This document shows, in pieces, positions 33,999 through 41,189 of a stretch of 64,000 bases of DNA. Made by a program: the position numbers and the translations under genes. Under the pieces are notes generated by a model. The model was given only the letters and a program-made list of their open reading frames with translations, did no database searches and was not told the origin of the DNA. The DNA comes from a virus. The stretch covers positions 16,528-80,527 of IMG/VR virus record IMGVR_UViG_3300037042_001212; one strand, written 5' to 3'. Numbering within the stretch: the first letter of the stretch is position 1; each line of letters starts with the position of its first letter.

Positions 33999-34193
33999 TT
34001 AGGCGATCATTGCTGCAACGCCATCTGCCAAAACATTCTTTTTAAGAACAACATGAACAGAGCGGTGAACAAGTTCACCTTCAAGCCAGTATTCAATCCA
34101 TTGAGTCATCTCATGATCGTTATCGATCATGCCTTCTTTTTTCTCAAGAAGTGACTCGTCCATCTCGCCTTTTGTCGTTGTCACTATTGCCAT
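33999..34193 (-). CDS. Small hypothetical protein (64 aa)
   Basis: AAAGAGGC precedes the ATG. Acidic first half, then a compact domain WIEYWLEGELVHRSVHVVLK. Overlaps the 3' end of the glycosyltransferase gene by 50 bases in another frame. Function unknown; possibly a virion or regulatory peptide. Confidence 0.5.
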   Translation of the reverse strand: MAIVTTTKGEMDESLLEKKEGMIDNDHEMTQWIEYWLEGELVHRSVHVVLKKNVLADGVAAMIA

Positions 34194-34917
34194 ATGTCGC
34201 CTCTTTAATTACTGGAACAGCCGAACCTTCAAACAAATACGACCCAGCATGGCCGAGCCGAACCCAAGGAGCAACGTGTATTTTAATCCCGTTCTGTCTG
34301 CACAGGTAGCAAAACGCGTAGTCTTCCGAAAGCTGCCTCCCGGTCTCCGGGTCTTTCATAAGAAAGAAGAAGCTGTTTACGGTCTTCTCGCTGGTACTGT
34401 CAACGTAGGTATCTGTGTGGGGCGCTAGAGCCTCAAAAACAGACCGCTTAATCAGCATAAACCCCGTGCCAGCGCCAAAAACTTCAGCGGGGTCATTGAC
34501 GCTGACCACCCGCTCCTTCTCGTTGTTCAGCAGGTTTACCACCAGCGTTCCAGTATACCGAGACAGATCATCCGGCCCCGCGCCAGCCAGCGCCATCTTA
34601 TGAACCATATGCCAGTTGATTTCCTTCTTGGGGTATACCCCGGCGATCACATCCTTGTCGGCCTGCAGCATCTTCCAAATATCGGCAGCGTCAAATTTGA
34701 TGTCCGCATCGATGAAAATCATGTGGGTGAAGTCATGCTGCAACAGGATTGCGGCAAGCTGATCCCGGGCGCTGGTGATCAAGCTGTTGTTGTAGATGTA
34801 AGCGAACGCAACATCAACGCCGTGTCCGTTAAGGGTCGGGATGATGCCAAGAGACGAGCGTGCGTATTCACCCGCACACATCCCACCAAACATCGGCGTA
34901 GCCACAAGGAGTTTCAT
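34144..34917 (-). CDS. GT-A-type glycosyltransferase, copy 1
   Basis: 257 residues. N-terminal Rossmann-like strand MKLLVATPMFGG, then SARDQLAAILLQHDFTHMIFIDADIKF with the DxD-type metal/nucleotide-sugar site D70-A-D72, and AGVYPKKE. Further on EVFGAGTGFMLIKRSVFE and SEDYAFCYLCRQNGIKI resemble the acceptor-side motif of family 2-type enzymes. It shares this order with the enzyme at 39543-40295. Likely transfers a sugar to a virion protein or host surface component; substrate unknown. Embedded in the structural gene block, 4-base overlap with the upstream gene. Confidence 0.8.
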   Translation of the reverse strand: MKLLVATPMFGGMCAGEYARSSLGIIPTLNGHGVDVAFAYIYNNSLITSARDQLAAILLQHDFTHMIFIDADIKFDAADIWKMLQADKDVIAGVYPKKEINWHMVHKMALAGAGPDDLSRYTGTLVVNLLNNEKERVVSVNDPAEVFGAGTGFMLIKRSVFEALAPHTDTYVDSTSEKTVNSFFFLMKDPETGRQLSEDYAFCYLCRQNGIKIHVAPWVRLGHAGSYLFEGSAVPVIKEATYGNSDNDKRRDGRVTS

Positions 34918-35360
34918 GCAAGCCTCAGAATCGCTGAAGTGCTGGATGCTGTCGGGAACTGCACTTGGAACGTGGTCGTTGAGGTCTTGTCAGAACCGAA
35001 GTCTAGAACAAAAACCGCAGGGTTGGTCGTGCCGTTAAACTTGTAAACCAGCGCTCCGCGAGCGGTGATAGCACCAGACCACGACGCATTCGAGAAAGAG
35101 ATATACGCTGAAGCACCGCTTCCGGTCTGAGCCCCGATGGTCGGCACTTGGCTGATGGTCAGGGTCGCACCACCTGCGGTGTACCCGGAGTCAGTAACCT
35201 CACCCGTAACGGTGTAGGCGGTCGTGTCGGAGTCCAGTGTCGCAGCGTTGGTATACAGCGCGATCTTGTAGACATCAGTCGTGCCTGTGCCGAAGTCGTA
35301 GGTGCCGTCCAACAGGCCGGTCTTGAATACGTTACACGCTGCATTTCCGGTAAAGGCCAT
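34914..35360 (-). CDS. Phage structural protein, paralogue 2 of a three-member family
   Basis: 148 residues: CNVFKTGLLDGTYDF, VYKIALYTNAATL, SGYTAGGATLTI, ARGALVYKFNG and a C-terminal ATSAILRLA-like end (SSTSAILRLA). Best matches the product of 33521-33979 by eye, including the shared terminal ILRLA/LIRLA. All-beta core with no catalytic residues; a virion decoration or fibre-base role is inferred. Confidence 0.65.
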   Translation of the reverse strand: MAFTGNAACNVFKTGLLDGTYDFGTGTTDVYKIALYTNAATLDSDTTAYTVTGEVTDSGYTAGGATLTISQVPTIGAQTGSGASAYISFSNASWSGAITARGALVYKFNGTTNPAVFVLDFGSDKTSTTTFQVQFPTASSTSAILRLA

Positions 35361-35361
35361 A

Positions 35362-36066
35362 TCAGCTTACAGGGACGCGAGGCGTCCCGCTCCGGTATTG
35401 ATCTTGCTTCTCCATGCCATCACCAAGGCGCTTTGCCATCATCAACGAGTCCTGATACTTCTTCTCGTAGGTGGTAATCATGTCGGCCTCACCTTTCATA
35501 AAGGTGTACGCCTCCACCAGAGAGCCATACAGCAGCACCGGATCAAAGTTCTCAGCAAGCCAGCTATTGCCACTTGCCGCGACCGTGATGGACTCGGGCA
35601 CATAATAGTAATGTAGCTCCACCACATAGGCAGCGTCAGGCGTAGGCCCAAGAAGGAACGTCAGTTCAGTCTCGTCCGTGGATAGCGGGCCGAACATGGA
35701 GTAATACTGCGGTAGGCCAGTAACAGCTGGAACCGGAAATGCCGCACGGATAAAGCTCACATCCTTGTTCAACAAGAACTCATAAGCCCCGGTGCCATCC
35801 ACCACCGCCATCGAAAAGACGGCGAGGAAGTCTGTCGGACAGTTCAGATACTTGTTGCTGGCCGTAGTAGAGCCGGTAACATTTTTCCGCAGTGCGGGGA
35901 ACAGGACGGTGTTGTAGATTCGCTGTTCGGCCTGCGTGATGAAGATGTTGATCTGCTCGGCACTGGTGATGGCGACCGTCGATCCGGTGCTACCAGTAAA
36001 GCTGGTAGTTGGGAACTCATTCTCAAGATATCCCTTGATCGTTGTAAACAGTGTCGAGTAGTTCAT
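35362..36066 (-). CDS. Head-tail adaptor protein
   Basis: 234 residues with the helical arrangement of podovirus/siphovirus adaptors: NYSTLFTTIKGYLENEF, EQINIFITQAEQRIYN, FPALRKN, then a beta insertion (FLAVFSMAVVDG) and a long C-terminal helix (YGSLVEAYTFMKGEADMITTYEKKYQDSL). These connectors (P22 gp4, T7 gp11 type) form a ring under the portal. A second adaptor-like gene is at 36806-37528. Confidence 0.65.
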   Translation of the reverse strand: MNYSTLFTTIKGYLENEFPTTSFTGSTGSTVAITSAEQINIFITQAEQRIYNTVLFPALRKNVTGSTTASNKYLNCPTDFLAVFSMAVVDGTGAYEFLLNKDVSFIRAAFPVPAVTGLPQYYSMFGPLSTDETELTFLLGPTPDAAYVVELHYYYVPESITVAASGNSWLAENFDPVLLYGSLVEAYTFMKGEADMITTYEKKYQDSLMMAKRLGDGMEKQDQYRSGTPRVPVS

Positions 36067-36074
36067 GCTTCACC

Positions 36075-36269
36075 TCACGCCATCGGGCCGCGAGCGGTAG
36101 TCCCTTTGGTAGCCGCACCGTTGCCACGAGTCTTGATACCCGAAGACTTCGGCTCGGCGTAACCCTTGCTGCTCAGATTAGCAACGGAGACCCGCAGGTC
36201 GTTGATGGTCTTCTGATTGTCAGCAGCGCCAACCTTGACAGGGGCTACTTTCTTGATCTTGTCCATCAT
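36075..36269 (-). CDS. Small basic phage protein (64 aa), RG/KG-motif family
   Basis: Basic, low-complexity C-terminus IKTRGNGAATKGTTARGPMA shared in style with the proteins encoded at 38348 and 38602. Its start overlaps the stop of the 48-residue gene by 4 bases. A coiled segment ADNQKTINDLRVSVANL precedes the tail. Function unknown; likely a small nucleic-acid- or capsid-associated peptide. Confidence 0.6.
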   Translation of the reverse strand: MMDKIKKVAPVKVGAADNQKTINDLRVSVANLSSKGYAEPKSSGIKTRGNGAATKGTTARGPMA

Positions 36270-36412
36270 TTGCCCCTTTGGTTTTTGGCACGAGCCATGT
36301 TGCGGCCAACAGCCTTCATTGCCGCCGAGGTCACGCCACCCTTCTTAAAGGTCGCGGTCTTGCCCGGATGCATGTTCTTTTCGTGCTTTGTGACTGCTTT
36401 CTTTGCGTCCAT
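36266..36412 (-). CDS. Very small basic protein (48 aa)
   Basis: Read from the sequence: ATG at 36412 with TAGGAGAACC upstream, TGA at 36266-36268. Product begins MDAKKAVTKHEKNMHPGK and contains FKKGGVTSAAMKAVGRNMAR; about a quarter of residues are Lys/Arg. The FKKGG motif recurs in neighbouring small proteins. Chained by 4-base overlap to the next gene. Function unknown. Confidence 0.65.
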   Translation of the reverse strand: MDAKKAVTKHEKNMHPGKTATFKKGGVTSAAMKAVGRNMARAKNQRGK

Positions 36413-36421
36413 GTGGTTCTC

Positions 36422-36802
36422 CTAGGTAACCGCTATTGTAACCGTGCCAATACTAACCGTTAAAGCCAAATTATTTGGGGTCAACGCCGCATTAGAGCCG
36501 CCCACCGGGTTCCAGCCCCACTGGATGATCCTGCTACCCCCGCTAGGGTATCCATCGCCCCCTACCCCGGACGTTACATAGCTCGTATCAGGGCGGGGGT
36601 TGCGTACAGCCTGTGGGTCGTTGACCGGATATAGACCCAGCGACAACTGCGGCTGGTCAGGCTCCCAGCATGTCGGGCAAACGAGGATATTGGTTATTTT
36701 CGTCTTGATCGTTAGCGGCTTCAGCGCAGTCAATTTATACCGGAACCCGCACCTATCGCACTCGGCTATGGAATTTCTAGCACTGGCAAATTGATTGGGC
36801 AT
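36422..36802 (-). CDS. Zinc-ribbon phage protein (126 aa)
   Basis: N-terminal zinc ribbon with C15/C18 (CDRCGFRY) and C42/C45 (CPTCWEPD); the C-terminal half is a beta-rich domain ending LALTVSIGTVTIAVT. Such proteins commonly sit next to adaptor genes in phages. Three bases separate it from the upstream adaptor. Role unknown, presumably virion assembly. Confidence 0.6.
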   Translation of the reverse strand: MPNQFASARNSIAECDRCGFRYKLTALKPLTIKTKITNILVCPTCWEPDQPQLSLGLYPVNDPQAVRNPRPDTSYVTSGVGGDGYPSGGSRIIQWGWNPVGGSNAALTPNNLALTVSIGTVTIAVT

Positions 36803-36805
36803 TCC

Positions 36806-37528
36806 CTACCCTATGAACATCTGGCGCGGAACAAAGCGCACCGGAGCCTTCTCCCGGTCTTCTTCGGCGGCAAGGGCAAACTGTTGCTCATAGTCAGCCT
36901 TCAGCTCCATCCGCCGCCCCGGGTCTACATTCGGCAGCTTCATGGACAGGTAGTAGGCCAAACCCGCCACCATGCACGGAAGGAACCGGAAGGGGATGTC
37001 TTGCCCGTTGATGCCGTTGCCAGCGTCCTGCATACGCCGCAGCCGCCAGTAGACAAAGGTGTAGGTCTGGGAGTTGTCGGGAGTCGGCCAGACGTGAATC
37101 TGGGGGTACTCGACGACGTTGGTGGAGTCCGTTGCCCCGGTCTTGCGCTGGAACCACAGCTGAATCGGGCGACCCGTAGCGTTCTTGTTCGGGATCGTGG
37201 CGTAGGTCGAAACGCTGATCCGGGAGATGTTGATGTCCGTCTGGTTGGTGCCGGTGCCGGTGCGGATAACGTGATCCAGAAGGTCAATGGTGTCCACCGG
37301 CATGTCGTAATCTGCCGTTCCGGAAGTCAGCACCTGCGACCCCTGCTCAATAGTCCACAGGTTAATGCCGCGATTGGCCCACTCGATGGTCAACAGGTTA
37401 AGCGACCGCCGCGCAGTGCGTAGATCGTAGCCGGAGCGGAGTTCCGCCCCGCAGCGCTCGAACGACTCCTCAACCAGCTGGTTCAGGTCAAGGTTGAACG
37501 CGGTTGTATCAGTGGTTTTCAGGGCCAT
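36806..37528 (-). CDS. Tail tubular/adaptor protein, gp4/gp11-like
   Basis: 240 residues: DLNQLVEESFERCGAELRSG, ARRSLNLLTIEWANRGINLW, a beta-hairpin region (GTADYDMPVDTIDLLD), and a C-terminal part with VWPTPDNSQTYTFVYWR and FRFLPCMVAGLAYYLSMKLP. This is the canonical layout of P22 gp4-like head-completion and T7 gp11-like tail tubular A proteins. It supports a short-tailed virion with no tape measure. Confidence 0.75.
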   Translation of the reverse strand: MALKTTDTTAFNLDLNQLVEESFERCGAELRSGYDLRTARRSLNLLTIEWANRGINLWTIEQGSQVLTSGTADYDMPVDTIDLLDHVIRTGTGTNQTDINISRISVSTYATIPNKNATGRPIQLWFQRKTGATDSTNVVEYPQIHVWPTPDNSQTYTFVYWRLRRMQDAGNGINGQDIPFRFLPCMVAGLAYYLSMKLPNVDPGRRMELKADYEQQFALAAEEDREKAPVRFVPRQMFIG

Positions 37529-37761
37529 TATCTATATCCCGCTGTTTTTCTAGCTACGCTCTTGGGTTGAGCTACAAATTGCTTACCTGCTGCCTTGCCT
37601 TTGCGTTTAGCCTTGGTAGTAGCAGCATACTCAGCGGGACTGAGAGCCTTGATAGCGGCTTCCGGCAAATACCGCTCCCCGGTCTTACTGGAGGGCTTAC
37701 CTGACTTAGTGCGCCATTTCTGGTCGCCCCAACTCTTAAGGGATTGCTGAGGGGCTTTCAT
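37528..37761 (-). CDS. Conserved small basic protein (77 aa), DUF5872-like
   Basis: Contains SLKSWGDQKWRTKSGKPSS, ERYLPEAAIKALSPAEYA and ATTKAKRKGKAAGKQF, a strongly conserved-looking sequence recognisable in many phage genomes and, I believe, the DUF5872 family. Very basic. Four-base type overlaps at both ends tie it into the neck operon. Biochemical role unknown. Confidence 0.65.
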   Translation of the reverse strand: MKAPQQSLKSWGDQKWRTKSGKPSSKTGERYLPEAAIKALSPAEYAATTKAKRKGKAAGKQFVAQPKSVARKTAGYR

Positions 37762-38348
37762 CCTTTGTACCCGCCGCCCTTGGCCTTGTAATTCTTTGCC
37801 AACAGCTGTGCCTTACGAGCACTCCACTGACCTGCACCCGTACCCTGCACCGCCCGAGCCTTGATGCTTTTGAACATCGACTCGCGCATACCGGGTTTAG
37901 TGTAGTTGCCTGCCTGATTAACTTTAGATTTGGTAGTTGCGCCGCCGGACTTAAACCGCTTGTTATACACCACGCCTGCACCCGTAGCCCGGCCCGTTAG
38001 TTTATGGTCTTCGGGCTTGACAACGAACCCTTGAATGTAGGGAGATAGAGTAGCGTTTATGCCTACCGGCATGTCGTAACTTAGACGCCCGCCCACACTT
38101 GTCGCGTACTTATCTTTGCCACCACTGCCTTCAAAACGGAGGCCAGAAGGGTTATCACGACGTTGTTTTCGTTCTTCTACATCCTGCGCCATATCCTTCT
38201 TGTCGGACTTGCCGCCCTCGTTAAAGCGCCGCACCTTGCCGCCCTTCTTGTAGAGCTTTACAGGCTCGTCCCCATCCCGCTTCTTCACGGTCCGGGTTCT
38301 GGGCATTTTACTGGGGGCAATCGCCCCCATGCCGCGAGAGGGGCGCAT
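37758..38348 (-). CDS. Basic hypothetical protein (196 aa) with KKGGK motif
   Basis: N-terminal third is Lys/Arg-rich and disordered-looking (VKLYKKGGKVRRFNEGGKSDKKD). The middle has strands suggesting a small beta domain (YATSVGGRLSYDMPVGINATL, GFVVKPEDHKLTGRATGAGVVY), then a basic C-terminus ending AKGGGYKG. The KKGG/GG pattern is shared with the adjacent small genes. Overlaps upstream and downstream genes by 1 to 4 bases. Confidence 0.55.
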   Translation of the reverse strand: MRPSRGMGAIAPSKMPRTRTVKKRDGDEPVKLYKKGGKVRRFNEGGKSDKKDMAQDVEERKQRRDNPSGLRFEGSGGKDKYATSVGGRLSYDMPVGINATLSPYIQGFVVKPEDHKLTGRATGAGVVYNKRFKSGGATTKSKVNQAGNYTKPGMRESMFKSIKARAVQGTGAGQWSARKAQLLAKNYKAKGGGYKG

Positions 38349-38602
38349 CAGCAGGCCCGACCGCCCTTAGCCATCTTGACCATCGTACCCTTGGTTTTGC
38401 CGCGAGACTCAATACCGCCGCCCTTGGCGAACTTCGGGGTCTTCTCTTCATCCTTTTTCTTGAAAAGGAAAAACGGTTTCTTGCCCGACTTTTTTTCAGC
38501 TTTCATGTTCCCACCTTTCGACTTGGTTGACTCAAATGGCATGTCAAGCTTCCCATGCGCGGTGTCGGGTCGGTTGATCTTGGCTTGAGTGCTGGCACCC
38601 AT
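38348..38602 (-). CDS. Small basic protein (84 aa), RGKTKG motif
   Basis: About 30% Lys/Arg. C-terminus FAKGGGIESRGKTKGTMVKM is nearly the same motif as the neighbouring protein (DGIATKGKTKGRMI). Start overlaps the preceding stop. No fold predicted by eye; a DNA- or capsid-associated peptide is possible. Confidence 0.55.
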   Translation of the reverse strand: MGASTQAKINRPDTAHGKLDMPFESTKSKGGNMKAEKKSGKKPFFLFKKKDEEKTPKFAKGGGIESRGKTKGTMVKMAKGGRAC

Positions 38603-38910
38603 CAGATCATCCGGCCCTTGGTCTTGCCCTTGGTCGCAATGCCGTCAGCGCGGCGGGATGCGGAGGATTTTATGGAACCACCCTTCTTGAACAGCTTACC
38701 CTTGCCCATTTCAGTTCGGGTCGTTGGAGCGGTTTTGTAACCCTTATCTGTCAACCTATCCATTTCTCGGTACGCAGCGTCAAGCTCTGGGACAGGTTTC
38801 CCCGCCTTTCGATCCGCTTCCAAAGCGCGAATCCGGTCTTCCAATGGTAGTTTAGGCGCAGGCGGGGGTGTGGGCGCGGGTGTAGATTTATCAGCCATAT
38901 CATTCTCCAT
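38602..38910 (-). CDS. Small basic protein (102 aa), KGKTKG motif
   Basis: Pro/Ala-rich N-terminus, central charged helix (LEDRIRALEADRKAGKPV, LDAAYREMDRL), then KLFKKGGSIKSSASRRADG and KGKTKGRMI. An alternative start is the ATG 12 bases further in (MADKS). The C-terminal motif is shared with the next gene; the two may be paralogues. Ends with a 1-base overlap to that gene. Confidence 0.55.
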   Translation of the reverse strand: MENDMADKSTPAPTPPPAPKLPLEDRIRALEADRKAGKPVPELDAAYREMDRLTDKGYKTAPTTRTEMGKGKLFKKGGSIKSSASRRADGIATKGKTKGRMI

Positions 38911-38919
38911 TTGCTTCGT

Positions 38920-39111
38920 TCATATTGATTTATCCCTAACAAATAGTTTACTGATGGGTTTGCCCGAGACCATCTCGATAATCCGCATACCTGTCCAGAT
39001 GATACTAAACAGCGCCGCGATGGCAGGCAACATCTCAAAAAAAGCACCGAACGCTGTAAAGATTGAAGCGGCGTCAATGAGTGACTTTACTTGATCCGTG
39101 GGTTCCGTCAT
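38920..39111 (-). CDS. Small holin-like membrane protein (63 aa)
   Basis: A hydrophobic central segment with two potential helices (IFTAFGAFFEMLPAIAALF and SIIWTGMRIIEMV) and a basic C-terminus (KPISKLFVRDKSI), the pattern of small phage holins. It lies 11 kb from the lysis cassette at 26860-28030, within the neck region. Either a second holin or a virion-associated membrane peptide. Confidence 0.55.
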   Translation of the reverse strand: MTEPTDQVKSLIDAASIFTAFGAFFEMLPAIAALFSIIWTGMRIIEMVSGKPISKLFVRDKSI

Positions 39112-39112
39112 G

Positions 39113-39361
39113 TCAGCATTTCCATGCTCGAAGGCTCTTGTTAATTCTGCTGTTCGGGTCGTTCGCGGTCTTCTTGGAAGTCAGCTTCTTTTTCATACCG
39201 GACATTCTGGCACAGAAGCTGTCTTTCCTTGAGCCACCCTCGGGCTGCGGCGCTTTCAATCCGGGCTTTCCGGGATTGGCCGCGTTGTAAGAAGCCCTCC
39301 CTCTCGCGTTCAGACCACCCTTGGGGTTCTTGCCTTCTTTTCTTGTCCATGCTTGTGTCAA
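39113..39361 (-). CDS. Conserved basic phage protein (82 aa), DUF6321-like, TTG start
   Basis: The conserved core is KNPKGGLNARGRASYNAANP, then PQPEGGSRKDSFCARMSG and LTSKKTANDPNSRINKSLRAW, which I recognise as a DUF6321-type phage protein. A longer form beginning at an ATG at 39427 would overlap the upstream gene by 70 bases with no conserved sequence. The TTG at 39359-39361 overlaps that gene's TGA (ATTGA) and has GGAG six bases upstream, so it is chosen. Function unknown. Confidence 0.65.
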   Translation of the reverse strand: MTQAWTRKEGKNPKGGLNARGRASYNAANPGKPGLKAPQPEGGSRKDSFCARMSGMKKKLTSKKTANDPNSRINKSLRAWKC

Positions 39362-39546
39362 TTTCCGCTCCAAACTGGTTTCGGGTAAACGTCTTCCGTT
39401 TCTTCTACGAGGCCGCACTTGTCGCAAACATGGGTGAACGGCTTATCCTTATACTTAACACTGAACTTGTGCTGGAACTCACCGCCACAGTCACACATCA
39501 GGCGCTCTACCACCCAAGTAATCGGGGATACTGTTACGTTGCTCAC
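39358..39546 (-). CDS. Small zinc-ribbon protein (62 aa)
   Basis: Four cysteines arranged as C18-x-C20 (CDCGGEF) and C41-x2-C44 (CDKCGLVEE) around a beta hairpin, a zinc-ribbon layout. Its start overlaps the glycosyltransferase stop by 4 bases. No catalytic motif. Might bind nucleic acid or a virion partner. Confidence 0.6.
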   Translation of the reverse strand: MSNVTVSPITWVVERLMCDCGGEFQHKFSVKYKDKPFTHVCDKCGLVEETEDVYPKPVWSGN

Positions 39547-40295
39547 GCCGCGTCACTCATGGTTTGCTGCGAGATCATGGACGGGTACAGCACGTCAGCA
39601 CCAAAGTCGCTCTTATGCTCAATCACACCCATGTGACCCAGCTTGATAGTCGGGTCAACCCACACCTCAAACCCAGCCTCACGCGCACGATCACAGAAGA
39701 GGAAGTCCTCGCCAATCATGCCTTCAGGGGTAACCAAGAAGTCAAAGAAGCTGTAGAGCGTTTGCGGGCTGTTGGTATCCATATGCTTCCACTCAGGATG
39801 CTGTTCCGCCAGCGTGGTGAAGACTTGCTTCTGGATCATCATAAACCCAGTGGCCACGCGGAAAGCCCTAACAAGACCGTCTTCGTCCATCGTGACTTTG
39901 CCGCGAGCGCCGTTGATTCCGTCACCACCATCCAGCGACAGGATGTAGGTCTTCGGTTCTTTGCGGGCTAAGTAAGCACCGGCAACAATCCCACGGGTCT
40001 GGCCCCATGCCATCAACCGAATGACTGACTCAGGCTCAAACGTCATGTCCGCATCGATGAACATCAGGTGATCACAATCAGACTCCAAGAACTGCTTGGC
40101 AATGACGTTACGCGCACGGGAGACAACAGAACAACCACAGATGCTATTCACCTGTATATCAATCCCGTGCTGCAACACGATCTGGCTGAGTTTCATCAAC
40201 GAAACCGCCATGCTTACAGTTACTTTATGATCGTAAGCCGGAAGGCCAATCATCAGCTTCTTACCGGCCAGATTAAACCCTTTGTTGGTTTGCAT
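39543..40295 (-). CDS. GT-A-type glycosyltransferase, copy 2
   Basis: 250 residues with the same order of motifs as the enzyme at 34144-34917: KLMIGLPAYDHKV, SRARNVIAKQFLESDCDHLMFIDADMTF with D81-A-D83, IVAGAYLARKEP, ATGFMMIQKQVFTTL and GEDFLFCDRAREAGFEVWVDP. Conserved acidic site and the final ED motif suggest an active nucleotide-sugar transferase. Acceptor unknown. A good minus-strand promoter candidate lies just upstream (40333-40360). Confidence 0.8.
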   Translation of the reverse strand: MQTNKGFNLAGKKLMIGLPAYDHKVTVSMAVSLMKLSQIVLQHGIDIQVNSICGCSVVSRARNVIAKQFLESDCDHLMFIDADMTFEPESVIRLMAWGQTRGIVAGAYLARKEPKTYILSLDGGDGINGARGKVTMDEDGLVRAFRVATGFMMIQKQVFTTLAEQHPEWKHMDTNSPQTLYSFFDFLVTPEGMIGEDFLFCDRAREAGFEVWVDPTIKLGHMGVIEHKSDFGADVLYPSMISQQTMSDAA

Positions 40296-40332
40296 TGCGT
40301 TCCTATTTCGCAGGGGGGTAGTGTGCGTCCAT

Positions 40333-40360
40333 ATTATCCGTATTTCGAGCTAAGTTGCAA
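40333..40360 (-). promoter_or_regulatory. Sigma70-like promoter candidate upstream of a glycosyltransferase
   Basis: Reading leftward: TTGCAA (40355-40360), 16-base spacer, GATAAT (40333-40338), then about 37 bases to the ATG at 40295. It falls in the 70-base gap after the 22-residue-repeat gene, one of the larger gaps in the late block. Four of six and five of six matches to the consensus; unsupported by other evidence. Confidence 0.4.
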
Positions 40361-40365
40361 CCCGC

Positions 40366-41172
40366 CTAATCGTCAAATATGTAGATCGGCCGCATGGCTG
40401 CAGGCGGCGCGTAGGTGCCTGTGTAGATACCACCGGGGCCGTAAATAACTCCCAAACGAACGTCAGCTTCTGCAGGATACGGTGAAAAGTAAACAAGAGT
40501 CGCGTTATTCCCGGTATAGGCATACGCCCCAGCGTTGGCCGTCAGGAACCGACCCCTTGCCAGTGACGCATTCTGACCCGTGTAGGCATAAGCTCCGGCG
40601 CTGGCAATAATCCCCCGAGCAACCTGCAGAATCGCTGACTGTCCGGTGTAGGCATAAGAGCCGGTGCTGGCAGTGAGAGTCCGCCCTCTGGACAGGGATG
40701 CGTTCTGACCGGTGTATGGGTAGCTCCCGGCATTGGCAGTGAGTGATTGGGCGACGTTTAGTGCTGCTGTCTGGCCCGTATACGCGTACGAACCAGCGTT
40801 GGCCGTTAGCGTGTAGTTAGTTGACCCAGCCGTGTAGGTGAGGTCTGCGGTCTGTCCGGTGTAGGCGTAAGCACCGGCATTGGCAGTTAGGGCATATGCA
40901 CGACCTAGAACTGCTGTCTGGCCTGTGTATGCGTAGGAGCCAGCGTTAGCGGTGAGGGAGTAGCTCCTCCCAAGCGTTGCTGTCTGACCGGTGTAGGCGT
41001 AAGAGCCTGCATTCGCCGTAAGCGTATACGCAACCGGCCCAACATCACTGATGTTGATCGGCGGATTCGGATCGTGCCCTGCGGTTCCCGGTTGCCACTG
41101 CCAGCTAGGTGCAAGCTGGTCGTTTTGCAGGAATACTGCAACGCCGTTAGGGGCTACTACCCTGTTTGTCAT
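40366..41172 (-). CDS. Tandem-repeat virion protein (268 aa), 22-residue repeats
   Basis: After ~45 residues without repeats, eight units with consensus LTANAGSYAYTGQTAxLxRxxx follow, each 22 residues except the third (27). The C-terminus (PYPAEADVRLGVIYGPGGIYTGTYAP) is a conserved phage ending. The repeats are rich in Tyr, Ala and Thr and should form a regular beta solenoid. Probably a fibre or head-surface protein; role not known. Confidence 0.65.
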   Translation of the reverse strand: MTNRVVAPNGVAVFLQNDQLAPSWQWQPGTAGHDPNPPINISDVGPVAYTLTANAGSYAYTGQTATLGRSYSLTANAGSYAYTGQTAVLGRAYALTANAGAYAYTGQTADLTYTAGSTNYTLTANAGSYAYTGQTAALNVAQSLTANAGSYPYTGQNASLSRGRTLTASTGSYAYTGQSAILQVARGIIASAGAYAYTGQNASLARGRFLTANAGAYAYTGNNATLVYFSPYPAEADVRLGVIYGPGGIYTGTYAPPAAMRPIYIFDD

Positions 41173-41189
41173 GGGCTACCCCTTACGCG

